Assembly: GCA_046328525.1 (NCBI GenBank) | Contig: JAXLWK010000017.1 | Location: 1 to 39,722, forward strand | Reading direction: 5' to 3' | From: JBDHWG01 sp046328525 | Lineage (GTDB): Bacteria; Chloroflexota; Anaerolineae; Epilineales; JAHCIE01 | Length of the DNA: 39,722 nt | Shown: one piece after another, positions 1 to 7,566 of the stretch | Numbering within the stretch: position 1 is the stretch's first letter | Layout: the number at the start of each line of letters is the position of its first letter | The notes under the pieces: model-generated | Told to the model about the DNA's origin: nothing | What the model saw: the letters and a program-made list of their open reading frames with translations, nothing else | Database searches by the model: none | Made by a program: the position numbers and the translations under genes

Positions 1-429
1 AGGCTCAGACATCGGGGAGCCCGCCGAGAGCACGATTGCTGGGGCCACTGCAAACAACAATGTGGCAACGTTCGTCAATGCGTCTCCGACGTACGGGCGT
101 AGGTACAGATAGACGAGCATAACATTGGCACTCGTGAACACGAATGACAGGAGGCGCGTCAACTCGTAGTTACCGGGTGCGACAACAGCGAGCAGACTCA
201 ACATGAAGGGCCAACCAGCCGGGAATGCAGTCTCTGGCGGCATGGACGGGAAGTTGATCAAGCGGAGACCATGCCCGGACGCCAGGCCCTCGGACAAGAC
301 TATATAGCTGGCATCGTCGGCGGGCTGCCCAATTTGCACGGTATGCAACGCCGCGAGGCTGAGCATCATGTTCAATATCAGCGCAAGGAGCAGGAACTTG
401 TGCTGCCGTAGGAACGGTTGGACGTGCAT
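1..429 (-). CDS. Polytopic membrane glycosyltransferase, GT39/ArnT-like, N-terminal part (3' end outside window)
   Basis: The first 143 residues of an open frame run off the left edge without a stop. After a short basic start comes a membrane helix (about residues 12-30). A loop follows with the acidic pair D38-D39 and the pattern DDASYIVLSEGLASGHG, then P-A-G-W-P (70-74) and further hydrophobic helices (75-87, 92-111, 118-135). This layout matches the first periplasmic loop of GT39/GT83-type lipid-linked sugar transferases, where an acidic pair is catalytic. Such enzymes use polyprenyl-phosphate sugars on the outer face of the membrane. The start ATG lies 12 bases after the kinase stop, so the gene looks translationally linked to 442-1518, although no clear Shine-Dalgarno is visible. 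The class of membrane glycosyltransferase is fairly sure; donor and acceptor are unknown. Confidence 0.75.
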   Translation of the reverse strand, partial: MHVQPFLRQHKFLLLALILNMMLSLAALHTVQIGQPADDASYIVLSEGLASGHGLRLINFPSMPPETAFPAGWPFMLSLLAVVAPGNYELTRLLSFVFTSANVMLVYLYLRPYVGDALTNVATLLFAVAPAIVLSAGSPMSEP

Positions 430-441
430 CGGTTTGCGTGC

Positions 442-1518
442 CTATCGATGAGCCATTGCGGTTGCTTGTGTAAACCAGGCGGGACGCGAGTACCAGCCGT
501 TGGCACGCGGCAACGTGTTGAGGACAACCGTCGCGCCCTGGTAGTCGAAGACGAAGTTCATGCGCACCAGCCCCTCGCCCTCCAGCGCCTGTGTGACGTC
601 CGCCTGCCGCCCCGGCGGGCAGTACAGCATCAGGAAGCCACCGCCGCCCGCCCCCGTGACCTTGCCGCCGACGGCGCCATGCTCGCGCGCCAGGGCATAG
701 TAGCCGTCAATCGCGGTGTTGCTGACATTGGGCGCGAGGCGCTTCTTCTGCTGCCATCCCTCGTCCATCAGCTGCCCGAAGCCGTCCACGTCCCCGGCCT
801 CCAGCATCGCGCGCATCTCCTCCGCCAGCGCCTTGATCACGTGCAGCGCCTCCACGACCGGGCCGCGCCCGGCCTCGCTGGCGCGCTTCTGCTGGTGCAG
901 GATGTTCGAGGACTCGCGCGTGCTGCCGGTAAAGAAGAGCAGCAGCCGCTCTTCGAGCTGGCGCAGGGTGTCGTCGCTCGCCTGGAGCGGCTGAACCGTG
1001 ACACCGTCGTCGCCGAAGCGAATCACGTTCACTCCGCCAAACGCCGCGATGTACTGGTCCTGCTTGCCGACAGGTAGGCCGAGCTTCTCGATCTCGATGT
1101 GCGCCGCCGTCTCGGCGATCTCGTGGCGCGAGAGGGGGATGTCGCACAGCGTGCTGAGGGCGCGCACCAGTGTGACGGCCACGCTGCCGGATGACCCTAG
1201 CCCCGTGCCCGGCGGCACCTCCGAAGCGAGGAACACGTTGTACTCGCGCTCCACGCCGAAGTGGCTGAGGGCCGCGCGCGGCAACTCCAGGCCCGCCTTC
1301 CAGAAAACCGGCTGGCCGGGGTCGTGGCGGTAGAACGTGTGATAGTCAGACGACACAATCTGGACGCCATCGCCCGGCCGGGCGGCGGAGATCATCGTGT
1401 AGAAGTATTTGTTGATGGCCGCGCTCACCACCATGCCCCCATAGGGCTGGTAGTAAGCCGCGAGATCGGTCCCGCCGCCGCCGAAACTGACGCGAACTGG
1501 GGCCCGCGCGATCAGCAT
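442..1518 (-). CDS. hddA: GHMP-family sugar kinase, D-glycero-D-manno-heptose 7-phosphate kinase-like
   Basis: A 358-residue protein of normal GHMP length. It opens with the N-terminal motif R-A-P-V-R-V-S-F-G-G-G-G-T-D-L typical of HddA-like kinases. The phosphate-binding GHMP loop P-P-G-T-G-L-G-S-S-G-S is at 102-112, and the C-terminal glycine motif G-K-V-T-G-A-G-G-G-G is at 285-294. HddA phosphorylates D-glycero-D-manno-heptose 7-phosphate at O1, a step toward GDP-heptose for capsule or S-layer glycans. Other members of the subgroup act on related sugars, so the exact substrate is inferred. The start is supported by AGGAG a few bases upstream. It lies 76 bases after the NusG-like gene and 12 bases before a membrane glycosyltransferase, which fits a surface-glycan operon. 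Confidence 0.8.
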   Translation of the reverse strand: MLIARAPVRVSFGGGGTDLAAYYQPYGGMVVSAAINKYFYTMISAARPGDGVQIVSSDYHTFYRHDPGQPVFWKAGLELPRAALSHFGVEREYNVFLASEVPPGTGLGSSGSVAVTLVRALSTLCDIPLSRHEIAETAAHIEIEKLGLPVGKQDQYIAAFGGVNVIRFGDDGVTVQPLQASDDTLRQLEERLLLFFTGSTRESSNILHQQKRASEAGRGPVVEALHVIKALAEEMRAMLEAGDVDGFGQLMDEGWQQKKRLAPNVSNTAIDGYYALAREHGAVGGKVTGAGGGGFLMLYCPPGRQADVTQALEGEGLVRMNFVFDYQGATVVLNTLPRANGWYSRPAWFTQATAMAHR

Positions 1519-1594
1519 GATCGCTCCTGTAAGTTAGACATGGAAGGGGTTAGAAACGCCGGCGCTCGGTGGGCAACACCCGGCCGGGGCGCGG

Positions 1595-2131
1595 CTAGAA
1601 CCGCTCGAGACTCTCGGTGTTGACGTCGCAGCGCGTGAAGCGGCCCATGACCTCGACAAGGATCTGGGCGCGCTCGAAGCCGCTGAGGTGGCCCTCGAAC
1701 ACGGCTTCCAGGTCCTTCAGTAGGCCGTCGGTAATGCGCACCCGGTCGCCCGCGCGCAGCACGTTCTGGGGTGTGCCGGTCATCTGGCGCACGCGCTTCT
1801 GTATGTGCTCGATGACGTCGGTTGGCAGAGGTGTCGGCTCACCGCCGAGGCTGACGACATTGCGCAGCCCCGGCAGCCAGTTCACCTGGGACAGTGCGAC
1901 CTCGTCGAGGTCCAGGTGAACGAAACTGTAGCACGCGAACAGCGGCTCTTCCTCCATGCGGCGGCGCCGCGCGCGCCACACGGGCATCATCGGCAGGTAT
2001 GTTTCGTGTCCGCGCGCGGCGAGCGCCTGGCTCACCTGGCGCTCAGCGTGAGGCTTGGTGTAGAGGGCGTACCAGGCTGATCTCGTGATCTGAGTCTCGG
2101 TCGAACGCATCACGTACCGTGATTGACTCAT
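1595..2131 (-). CDS. Specialised NusG paralogue (RfaH/LoaP-type transcription antiterminator)
   Basis: A 178-residue protein. The NGN domain spans about 18-115 (W20-Y-A-L-Y-T-K-P-H-A-E, then E-T-Y-L-P, then C-Y-S-F-V-H) and the KOW domain about 126-165 (A-G-D-R-V-R-I-T-D-G at 127-136). NusG-type proteins bind the RNA polymerase clamp and suppress pausing or termination. Paralogues placed first in polysaccharide or natural-product operons (RfaH, LoaP, UpxY) act on their own long operons. Position supports that role: a sugar kinase and a glycosyltransferase follow on the same strand. The frame is open up to 2314, but the upstream part is Arg/Cys-rich and unlike NusG. I chose the ATG at 2131 because the NGN fold begins just after it and AGGA lies 9 bases upstream. 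No ops-like element was seen; the long structured leader suggests a LoaP-like mode, which is inference. Confidence 0.82.
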   Translation of the reverse strand: MSQSRYVMRSTETQITRSAWYALYTKPHAERQVSQALAARGHETYLPMMPVWRARRRRMEEEPLFACYSFVHLDLDEVALSQVNWLPGLRNVVSLGGEPTPLPTDVIEHIQKRVRQMTGTPQNVLRAGDRVRITDGLLKDLEAVFEGHLSGFERAQILVEVMGRFTRCDVNTESLERF

Positions 2132-2240
2132 TGCCTCTGTTCCTGCTTCGGGGTGGGGTTGGGGTTGGCGGCGGACCAGGCTCCGCCGATCCGTGCACGA
2201 GTGTGTCCGGGTCAACGGTTGATATGCTGAGAGGGGCCTA

Positions 2241-2254
2241 CAGCGCATGCGCTG
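2241..2254. repeat. Perfect 14-bp palindrome
   Basis: The sequence cagcgcatgcgctg is an exact self-complement located 110 bases upstream of the NusG-like start. It could be an operator for a dimeric regulator or a stem in the leader RNA. Nothing in the sequence decides between these. Confidence 0.4.
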
Positions 2255-2499
2255 AACGGCGCAGCATGTATGTAAGAATGAGTCCAGCACCTGCCTAACG
2301 ATACAGCGACACACTCTCGGAACGGGCTGGACTAACGACGCCGCAAGGGAACGCGAACCTGTCGAGAGGCGGGGGGATACCTCTCAGCGATCAGCGAACG
2401 CAACTGAGTTGCTCTATCTGGGGGGTAGAGCCACGAGTGGACGGGGGGGGCGTCACGTGGACGACGCTGTCCAGAAGTCGGTTAAGGCATATTGACGCT

Positions 2500-2537
2500 C
2501 TGGGCGGGCGGCGCTCCCCTCCAGCGCCCCAGCCCAG
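2500..2537 (-). promoter_or_regulatory. Strong GC-rich leader hairpin
   Basis: The left arm is 2500-2515 and the right arm 2523-2537, with a 7-base loop. There are 14 pairs interrupted by one G/A mismatch and one bulged base. On the minus strand it is not followed by a run of T, so it is not an ordinary terminator for the operon. It lies in the leader just downstream of the candidate promoter, where LoaP-family proteins are known to require an RNA hairpin. Its use as a recruitment element here is a hypothesis. Confidence 0.45.
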
Positions 2538-2581
2538 TTTGCATTCGGAACCCTCAACGCAATTTACAGGACACAATCATA

Positions 2582-2624
2582 AGTATAGCTCTCGGTGCTT
2601 TAGGAATCGCTTGAGGAATCGCTT
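2582..2624 (-). promoter_or_regulatory. Candidate activator-dependent promoter of the NusG-glycan operon
   Basis: A -10 like TATACT lies at 2587-2582 on the minus strand. No good -35 hexamer is present at the usual spacing. That place and the bases upstream are instead taken by two tandem 12-bp repeats (2601-2624). A missing -35 box with direct repeats beside it is typical of promoters that need an activator. The neighbouring SARP-like regulator is an obvious candidate, but this link is inferred. Confidence 0.35.
2601..2624. repeat. Two tandem 12-bp direct repeats
   Basis: taggaatcgctt (2601-2612) is followed directly by gaggaatcgctt (2613-2624), differing only at the first base. They lie 13 bases upstream of a minus-strand TATACT and about 100 bases downstream of the SARP-like gene. 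Confidence 0.6.
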
Positions 2625-2678
2625 TATAGTGCGTGAATGTATCCGTAGGGCTACAAATAGTGTCTCGTTGTACTGACA

Positions 2679-2700
2679 AGGCGGGGATTTGACCCTGCCT
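2679..2700 (-). terminator. Possible weak terminator of the SARP-like gene
   Basis: The arms aggcgggg (2679-2686) and ccctgcct (2693-2700) can pair around a 6-base loop with one imperfect pair. The hairpin begins about 20 bases past the stop codon at 2720. The following minus-strand bases (TTGTCAGT) are only slightly T-rich, so termination may be partial or Rho-assisted. Confidence 0.35.
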
Positions 2701-2719
2701 GGCATATCGGGGACACATT

Positions 2720-5700
2720 CTAAATCCCGTAACCGCCTATCAGCCGCTCGTACAGGCTCGTCGTCTCCGGCGCCGGCAGGACGTGCAGTTCCTGATTAAG
2801 GATGTCCACAAGATGCCGATAGTGGCGGATCGCCTGACTGCGCTCACCCTGCCGAACGTAGCACCGCATCAGTTCGCGGTGCGCCTCCTCCAGGTAGCTG
2901 TCCACGCCAATCGCGCGCCGATAGGTCTCGGCCGCCCGATCGTAGCGGCGCTGCGCGAAGAACACCTGGCCCAGCGTCAAGAGCGCGGCGATGAAACTCT
3001 GGCGCAGGGCCTCGCGCTTGAGGAACACCCACTCCGCCGCGCCGGCAACGCCTTCGAGGAAGTCACCCTTGTACAGCCCCACCGCCGCCTCCAGGTGATG
3101 GATAGCCTGTGGCGAGAGTTCGCCATGCAGACGGGCCGATGCCTCCAGGTGCGCCTCGAATACTTCAACGTCGTACCAATAGGAAATGTTACGGTTGAAG
3201 GCATATAACTCGTCCTCCACAAGCACGCAGTCGTGCTGCCCCAACGCCCGCCGCAGGCGGTGCAGGGCCGAGTGGATGGCCGACCGGAGCTGGGTTGGTG
3301 ACGCATCGGGCCAGAGGGCGACGCCGATCTGCTCCTTGGTTCGCGTCGGATAGGCGAGCAGAAAGTACATCAGCTCGCGCGGCTTGGCATACGTCCAATC
3401 GGCCGACGTCAGCAGGCGATCCTGGCGATAGACCTGGGTCACGCCGAGGCCGTGAATCCGCAAGGTGAACACCGCGTCGTCGTCCGGCGCGAGCCAGCGT
3501 GTCTGGAGCGGCTGAAGCGGCGCGCTCGGCGCGCTAATCGGCGTTCCAGCGAGGTCTTCCAGGCTCGGCTGCAGCGCATAGTCAATCACATCGTCCAATG
3601 ACATTCGGCCGCCGGCCTCGTGCAGCACTGCGTAGCGCGGCGGGTCAGCCCCGCGCACCGCTGCCAGCGCGCGCTCAAGCTGAGCCGTCTCCATCGGGGA
3701 GCGGGGCGCGTTGATGAGCCGCCGCAGCCCGGCGCTTGCGCCATCGAGCCGCGCCGCCGCCTCCGCCAGGCCCTGCGCCACCGCCACCGCCGCGATAAGC
3801 TCCAAACATTCGGCGATCCCGTGGCGGTCGCGGATCTCACGCCGCACCGCGAGGCTTCTCTGGCACGCTTCGAGCGCACCGACCGCATTCCCCGCGCGAA
3901 GGAGGATTCTGGCCTGGGTGTACTGCGCCATGGAGATGCCCCACTGGTAGTCCACGTCTTTGTAGAGCGCCAGCGCCTGACTGCCCAGCTGGATCGCCTG
4001 GCTGAAAGCATCGCGTTCAGCCGCCACCCCTGCCAGCCCGAGTTGCGACAACGCCACCCCCCACGGGTTCCCCACGTCCCGGAAGTAGGCAAGCGCCTGC
4101 TGGAGCGAGTCCTCCGCGCCGCCCAGGTCTTGTCGGTCGTAGGCCAGGAAGCCGAGATTCGTTAGCGACAACGCCATGCCCAGGGTATCGCCGAGGGAAC
4201 GGCGGATGGCGAGCGCCTCGGTGTGCAGCGCCTCCGCTTCGACGTACTGGCCCTGGTTTCGCGCCGCCAGGCCGCGATTGCTTAGCGCCGCCGCCAGCCC
4301 CGCGCTATCCCCCAGCCGGCGCATCTCTGTCAGGCTCTCCTCGAACAGCGCCGTTGAGGCGCGGTACTCACCCTGGACATGCTTCAAGATGCCATAGTTG
4401 AGCAGGGCGTGGGCGTAGCCGGCATGGTCGGCGACGGTGCGGAAGATCGAAAGGCTCTGCTCGAACAGGCGGGCGGCCTCGGCATAATCAGCGCTACTCT
4501 TCGCCAGCATCGCCAGGTTGTAGAGCGAGAAGGCCATCCCTCGGCTGTCGCCCAGCTCGCGCCACATTTCCCGCGCCGCTTCGTGCAGCTCACGCGCGCG
4601 CCGATAGTCGCTCTGGTTGTGCGCCAGAACCGCGGCGCCGTCGAGAGCCAGGGCGCGCGCCGGCGATGCGTCGGTCGGCGCGCGCGCCAGCACGTCTTCG
4701 AGCCATCTGCGCCCCGTCGTCACGTAGCCGCGCACCTCCCAATAGCGCGCCAGAGCGCCGGCCAGCCGCAGGGCCGCGCCAGGGTCATCTTCGAGACCGA
4801 CGCGCAGCGCCGCTTCGAGGTTGGCCTGCTCCAGGTCAAGCTGCGCGACCCCCTCGGCCGAGTTTCCGGCGCGAACCAGCTCATTGGCGCGTTCGGCCAG
4901 CGCCAGGTAGAAGTGGCAGTGGGCTTGCTGCACCAGGGCGATTTCGCCGCTCAGCTCCAGCTGCTCGCAGCCGAACTCCTGCGCCGGCGCCGGCAGGCGG
5001 TAGCGCGTCTGCCCACCGCTCGACTCTGCCACCACCAGTGACCGATCCACCAGTCGCGCCAGCCGACGCATGATGTCTATCGGGGCGGCGTCAGCGCCGA
5101 CGACGGCCCGAATCGCGTCAAACGTCGCGCCGCCTTTGAACACCGCCAGATGGCGAAACAGCCGCCCCTCGGCCTCGGAGAGCGCCCCGTAATCGTGCGC
5201 CAGCGTCGCCCAGAGTCCCCGCGGCCGTCCCAGCCTGGCATCCGGCGGGTTGTCGAGAACGCGCACGGTGTCGGCCAGCCAGAGAGCCAGCTCGCCAGGG
5301 GTCAAGACCCGAATCGTGGCCGCCGCCCGCTCGATCGCCAGGGGGTTCCCTTCCAGGCGCTGACACAGGCGGGCAATCGTGGCCGCGTTCTGCTCCGTCA
5401 GCGCGAACCCCGGCGACACCGCCGCGGCCCGGTCCGCAAACAGGCGCACCGCGTCCTGCGCCAACAGTTCGGACTCCGAAGCCCCTGCATTGAGCGCCCC
5501 CCGTTCCCCCGCCCAGATCGAGACGGCCGGCGGACATTCGAGGAGCGGCACAGGCCACAGCGTCTCGCCGCGCACGTGAAACGCCTGGCGGCTCGTCGCC
5601 AGCACGCGCACCTCGCAACACGCCTGGAGCACCTGTCGCACGAACGAGCGGATGCCCGCCACCACCGCATCACAATTGTCGAGAACCAGCAGGAGATAGG

Positions 5701-6172
5701 CGGCCGCCAGGGCCTTGGGCAGCTCCTCCGGCGACGTGACTCGCCCGCTCACCACGCGGCTCACGCCCGCGACGACCGCGTCAAGCGCGGCGTGCGCGTC
5801 GGCAGTCTCGCTCAGATCCACCCACGCGACGCCGTCGGCGAAGCTGTCCGACAGGGCGGCCGCCGCCGCCATCGCCAGCCGGGACTTGCCGCAGCCGACC
5901 GGCCCGGTCAGGGTGATGAGGCGGTTTCCAGGCTCGCGCAGCGCCGTCTGCAGGCGCGACAGCTCGGCTTCGCGCCCGACGAAGCTCGTGATGGGAGTGG
6001 GAACGCTGGACAGGGACGTCGCGCCAACGCGAGGGAGGCTCGCCGAAGGCGCTCTCCGCTTGCGACGCACTATTCCTGTGACGCTGGCCGGCCAGGTTTT
6101 CCCGCTGCCGCGTGTAGACGACGCGGCAGCGGGAAACGCGGCGCGCCTGCGAGGATTGCGGCGGGATGACAT
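2720..6172 (-). CDS. Large SARP-like transcriptional regulator (NB-ARC ATPase, TPRs, winged helix, BTAD)
   Basis: A 1150-residue cytoplasmic regulator. An Arg-rich tail (1-60) leads into a STAND-type ATPase: F-V-G-R-E at 64-68, P-loop G-P-V-G-C-G-K-S at 90-97, Walker B L-L-L-V-L-D-N-C-D at 160-168, and an A-T-S-R sensor-like motif. Tetratricopeptide repeats fill about 480-830. An OmpR/SARP-type winged helix lies at about 900-998 (A-K-P-R-E-L-M-Y-F-L-L, then R-S-A-I-H-S-A-L-H-R-L-R-R). A bacterial transcriptional activation (BTAD) domain fills about 999-1145. In AfsR the DNA-binding and BTAD part comes first; here it is last. Such proteins use ligand or partner sensing through the TPR/STAND module to switch DNA binding and often activate adjacent genes. 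The start is supported by GAGGAA upstream and by a consensus-like promoter at 6285-6312. Possible targets are the operon downstream and the giant genes; this is inferred. Confidence 0.85.
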   Translation of the reverse strand: MSSRRNPRRRAAFPAAASSTRGSGKTWPASVTGIVRRKRRAPSASLPRVGATSLSSVPTPITSFVGREAELSRLQTALREPGNRLITLTGPVGCGKSRLAMAAAAALSDSFADGVAWVDLSETADAHAALDAVVAGVSRVVSGRVTSPEELPKALAAAYLLLVLDNCDAVVAGIRSFVRQVLQACCEVRVLATSRQAFHVRGETLWPVPLLECPPAVSIWAGERGALNAGASESELLAQDAVRLFADRAAAVSPGFALTEQNAATIARLCQRLEGNPLAIERAAATIRVLTPGELALWLADTVRVLDNPPDARLGRPRGLWATLAHDYGALSEAEGRLFRHLAVFKGGATFDAIRAVVGADAAPIDIMRRLARLVDRSLVVAESSGGQTRYRLPAPAQEFGCEQLELSGEIALVQQAHCHFYLALAERANELVRAGNSAEGVAQLDLEQANLEAALRVGLEDDPGAALRLAGALARYWEVRGYVTTGRRWLEDVLARAPTDASPARALALDGAAVLAHNQSDYRRARELHEAAREMWRELGDSRGMAFSLYNLAMLAKSSADYAEAARLFEQSLSIFRTVADHAGYAHALLNYGILKHVQGEYRASTALFEESLTEMRRLGDSAGLAAALSNRGLAARNQGQYVEAEALHTEALAIRRSLGDTLGMALSLTNLGFLAYDRQDLGGAEDSLQQALAYFRDVGNPWGVALSQLGLAGVAAERDAFSQAIQLGSQALALYKDVDYQWGISMAQYTQARILLRAGNAVGALEACQRSLAVRREIRDRHGIAECLELIAAVAVAQGLAEAAARLDGASAGLRRLINAPRSPMETAQLERALAAVRGADPPRYAVLHEAGGRMSLDDVIDYALQPSLEDLAGTPISAPSAPLQPLQTRWLAPDDDAVFTLRIHGLGVTQVYRQDRLLTSADWTYAKPRELMYFLLAYPTRTKEQIGVALWPDASPTQLRSAIHSALHRLRRALGQHDCVLVEDELYAFNRNISYWYDVEVFEAHLEASARLHGELSPQAIHHLEAAVGLYKGDFLEGVAGAAEWVFLKREALRQSFIAALLTLGQVFFAQRRYDRAAETYRRAIGVDSYLEEAHRELMRCYVRQGERSQAIRHYRHLVDILNQELHVLPAPETTSLYERLIGGYGI

Positions 6173-6284
6173 CCTATTCCTCGAAGAACTGCGAACGAAC
6201 CGTGGGCGTGAATCAGTGGGGGGAACGCTGGATAAAAGGGGTTATTGGCCCATCTTGTCCACGCACGACTGACCAGCAAGCATG

Positions 6285-6312
6285 ATTATAAGCAAGGTCC
6301 AGGCTGGGTCAA
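6285..6312 (-). promoter_or_regulatory. Sigma70-like promoter for the SARP-like regulator
   Basis: On the minus strand, TTGACC (6312-6307) and TATAAT (6290-6285) are separated by 16 bases. This is a near-consensus promoter pointing at the regulator start at 6172 and gives a leader of about 105 nt. Confidence 0.65.
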
Positions 6313-6375
6313 GTCGCCGATGGATGGTCCGCCGTTTGGCGTGTAGCGCTGCCAGGCACGGCGCAGCGGCCGCTG

Positions 6376-6404
6376 TTGCCGCTTTTCGGCGCGGCGGCTA
6401 TACT
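6376..6404 (+). promoter_or_regulatory. Sigma70-like promoter for the reductase-DinB-GH127 genes
   Basis: TTGCCG (6376-6381) and TATACT (6399-6404) are 17 bases apart. Transcription would start near 6411, giving a very short leader before the ATG at 6421, with AGGAGG at 6412-6417. It is divergent from the regulator promoter about 65 bases away, so one bound factor could affect both. Confidence 0.65.
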
Positions 6405-6411
6405 CAACTAC

Positions 6412-6417
6412 AGGAGG
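6412..6417 (+). promoter_or_regulatory. Ribosome binding site deciding the reductase start
   Basis: A full AGGAGG lies 3 bases before the ATG at 6421. That places the start inside the longer open frame beginning at 6376, whose extra N-terminal residues would precede the promoter-proximal start and do not belong to the fold. Confidence 0.7.
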
Positions 6418-6420
6418 GTT

Positions 6421-6984
6421 ATGGGCAAGTTGATCTATTCGATGATGGTATCACTCGACGGCTTCATCGCGCGGCCGGACGGCGCGCTCGATTGGGTGCT
6501 CATTGACGAGGAGCTGCACGCCTTCGCCAATGACCAGGCGCGCGCCGAGAGCGTATTTCTGTATGGGCGGCGACTCTACGAGACCATGACCGCCTACTGG
6601 CCGACCGCGGACCAGGACCCATCGGCGGCGGCGGTCGAGGTTGACTTCGCGCGCATCTGGCGCGACAAACCCAAGCTCGTGTTCTCGCGGACGCTGGAGC
6701 GAGTCGAGTGGAACGCGCGGCTGGTTCGAGAAGTCGTGCCGGACGAGATCCACCGGCTGAAAGCCGCATCGGACAGGGACTTGAGCGTCGGCGGGGCCAA
6801 CCTGGCGGCGACGTTCATGCGCCTCGGCCTGATTGATGAGGTCCAGCCCATCGTCCAGCCGGTGCTGCTGGGCAGCGGCATCCCCGCCTTTCCCAGCCTC
6901 GACCACGACATCAAGCTGCGGCTCGTCGAAACACGACGGTTTGAGTCCGGCGTCATGTTCCTGCGCTACGAGACCGGCCGCTGA
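6421..6984 (+). CDS. Dihydrofolate reductase-like / RibD C-terminal domain protein
   Basis: A 187-residue protein with the family opening M-V-S-L-D-G-F-I-A (residues 9-17), then F-L-Y-G-R-R-L-Y-E, F-S-R-T-L, and the nucleotide-contacting V-G-G-A-N-L-A-A-T-F followed by L-L-G-S-G-I-P-A-F. These mark the NAD(P)H-dependent RibD-C/YyaP-type branch of the DHFR fold, not classical FolA. The natural substrate of these stand-alone proteins is generally unknown, so it should not be called a folate enzyme. It is the first gene after a good promoter and lies 42 bases before a DinB-like gene. Pairing of these two small-enzyme families is common in stress or resistance-like loci, but no specific role can be read here. 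Confidence 0.85.
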   Translation: MGKLIYSMMVSLDGFIARPDGALDWVLIDEELHAFANDQARAESVFLYGRRLYETMTAYWPTADQDPSAAAVEVDFARIWRDKPKLVFSRTLERVEWNARLVREVVPDEIHRLKAASDRDLSVGGANLAATFMRLGLIDEVQPIVQPVLLGSGIPAFPSLDHDIKLRLVETRRFESGVMFLRYETGR

Positions 6985-7026
6985 GCGACCGTCGTTTGCC
7001 AAGATAGAGAGGTCAATGGGAGAGCT

Positions 7027-7503
7027 ATGTCCTCACAAATTCAAGCCGAGCACTTCACAGGCGCCCTGTACACCCTGCTGGACGAAACCTTCGACAACGT
7101 CCAGGGCTACTACCTCGACAAAGGCACGTCCATGTTCGAGACGCTGGCGACGATCTCGGCCGAGGAAGCGTCTGTCCCTGTCGGCGGCAAGTGCGCGACC
7201 CTTGCCGCCCAGGTCAAGCACACCGCTTTCTATCTGGAGGTCGTGGATCGCGCCGTGCGCAGCGGCGTGAACGAACGGGTGGATTGGAGCGAAATCTGGC
7301 GCACGACATCGGCCGTGACACCGGACGAATGGGACACGATCCAGGCGCGGCTGCGTGCCGCCTACGCCGGCATCCGTGCCCTAATCGCCGATCAAGAGTC
7401 GTGGTCGAACGAAGAACACGTCGCCGGCGCCATCGCTACGGTCGTGCATACCGCGTATCACCTCGGCGAGATTCGCCAGGCGCTCTGCACGCTCCGCCCG
7501 TAA
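7027..7503 (+). CDS. DinB/DUF664-like four-helix-bundle protein
   Basis: A 158-residue, mostly helical protein. Three histidines are spaced as in the DinB/YfiT metal site: H65 (V-K-H-T-A-F-Y-L) and H141 and H145 (V-V-H-T-A-Y-H-L-G-E-I-R-Q). The family binds a divalent metal and includes thiol (bacillithiol or mycothiol) transferases, but many members have no known activity. GGGAGA precedes the start. It follows the reductase gene by 42 bases on the same strand with no terminator between them, so they are probably co-transcribed. The family call is secure and the function unknown. Confidence 0.8.
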   Translation: MSSQIQAEHFTGALYTLLDETFDNVQGYYLDKGTSMFETLATISAEEASVPVGGKCATLAAQVKHTAFYLEVVDRAVRSGVNERVDWSEIWRTTSAVTPDEWDTIQARLRAAYAGIRALIADQESWSNEEHVAGAIATVVHTAYHLGEIRQALCTLRP

Positions 7504-7566
7504 CTGGCAGCCCCAGAGGGACAACCACAGGCCAACAGCCGGCCGCACGAGGAGCACATCCATCCC

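Larger units (their letters stand above)
2132..2581 (-). promoter_or_regulatory. Structured 5' leader of the NusG-glycan operon
   Basis: This gene-free stretch lies between the candidate promoter and the NusG-like start. It contains several hairpin-forming sequences: arms ggcgga/tccgcc (2170-2187), a perfect 14-bp palindrome (2241-2254), gagagg/cctctc (2364-2385), gctcta/tagagc (2411-2431) and a very strong GC hairpin at 2500-2537. Short open frames exist in both directions but have no recognisable product. A leader of about 440 nt with multiple stems before an antiterminator gene is the arrangement expected if the protein acts on its own transcript. That function is inferred. Confidence 0.4.

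Noticed and set aside
2132..2314. Longer start for the NusG-like protein at 2314
   Set aside because: The extra 61 residues are Cys/Arg-rich and unlike the family; the NGN domain begins after the ATG at 2131, which has AGGA at a proper distance.
2601..2624. CRISPR-like array
   Set aside because: There are only two 12-bp repeats with no spacer, and no cas gene is present anywhere in the window.
2391..2676. Short overlapping open frames on both strands in the gap upstream of the NusG-like gene
   Set aside because: No recognisable product, no good ribosome site, and they overlap the candidate promoter repeats and the strong leader hairpin.
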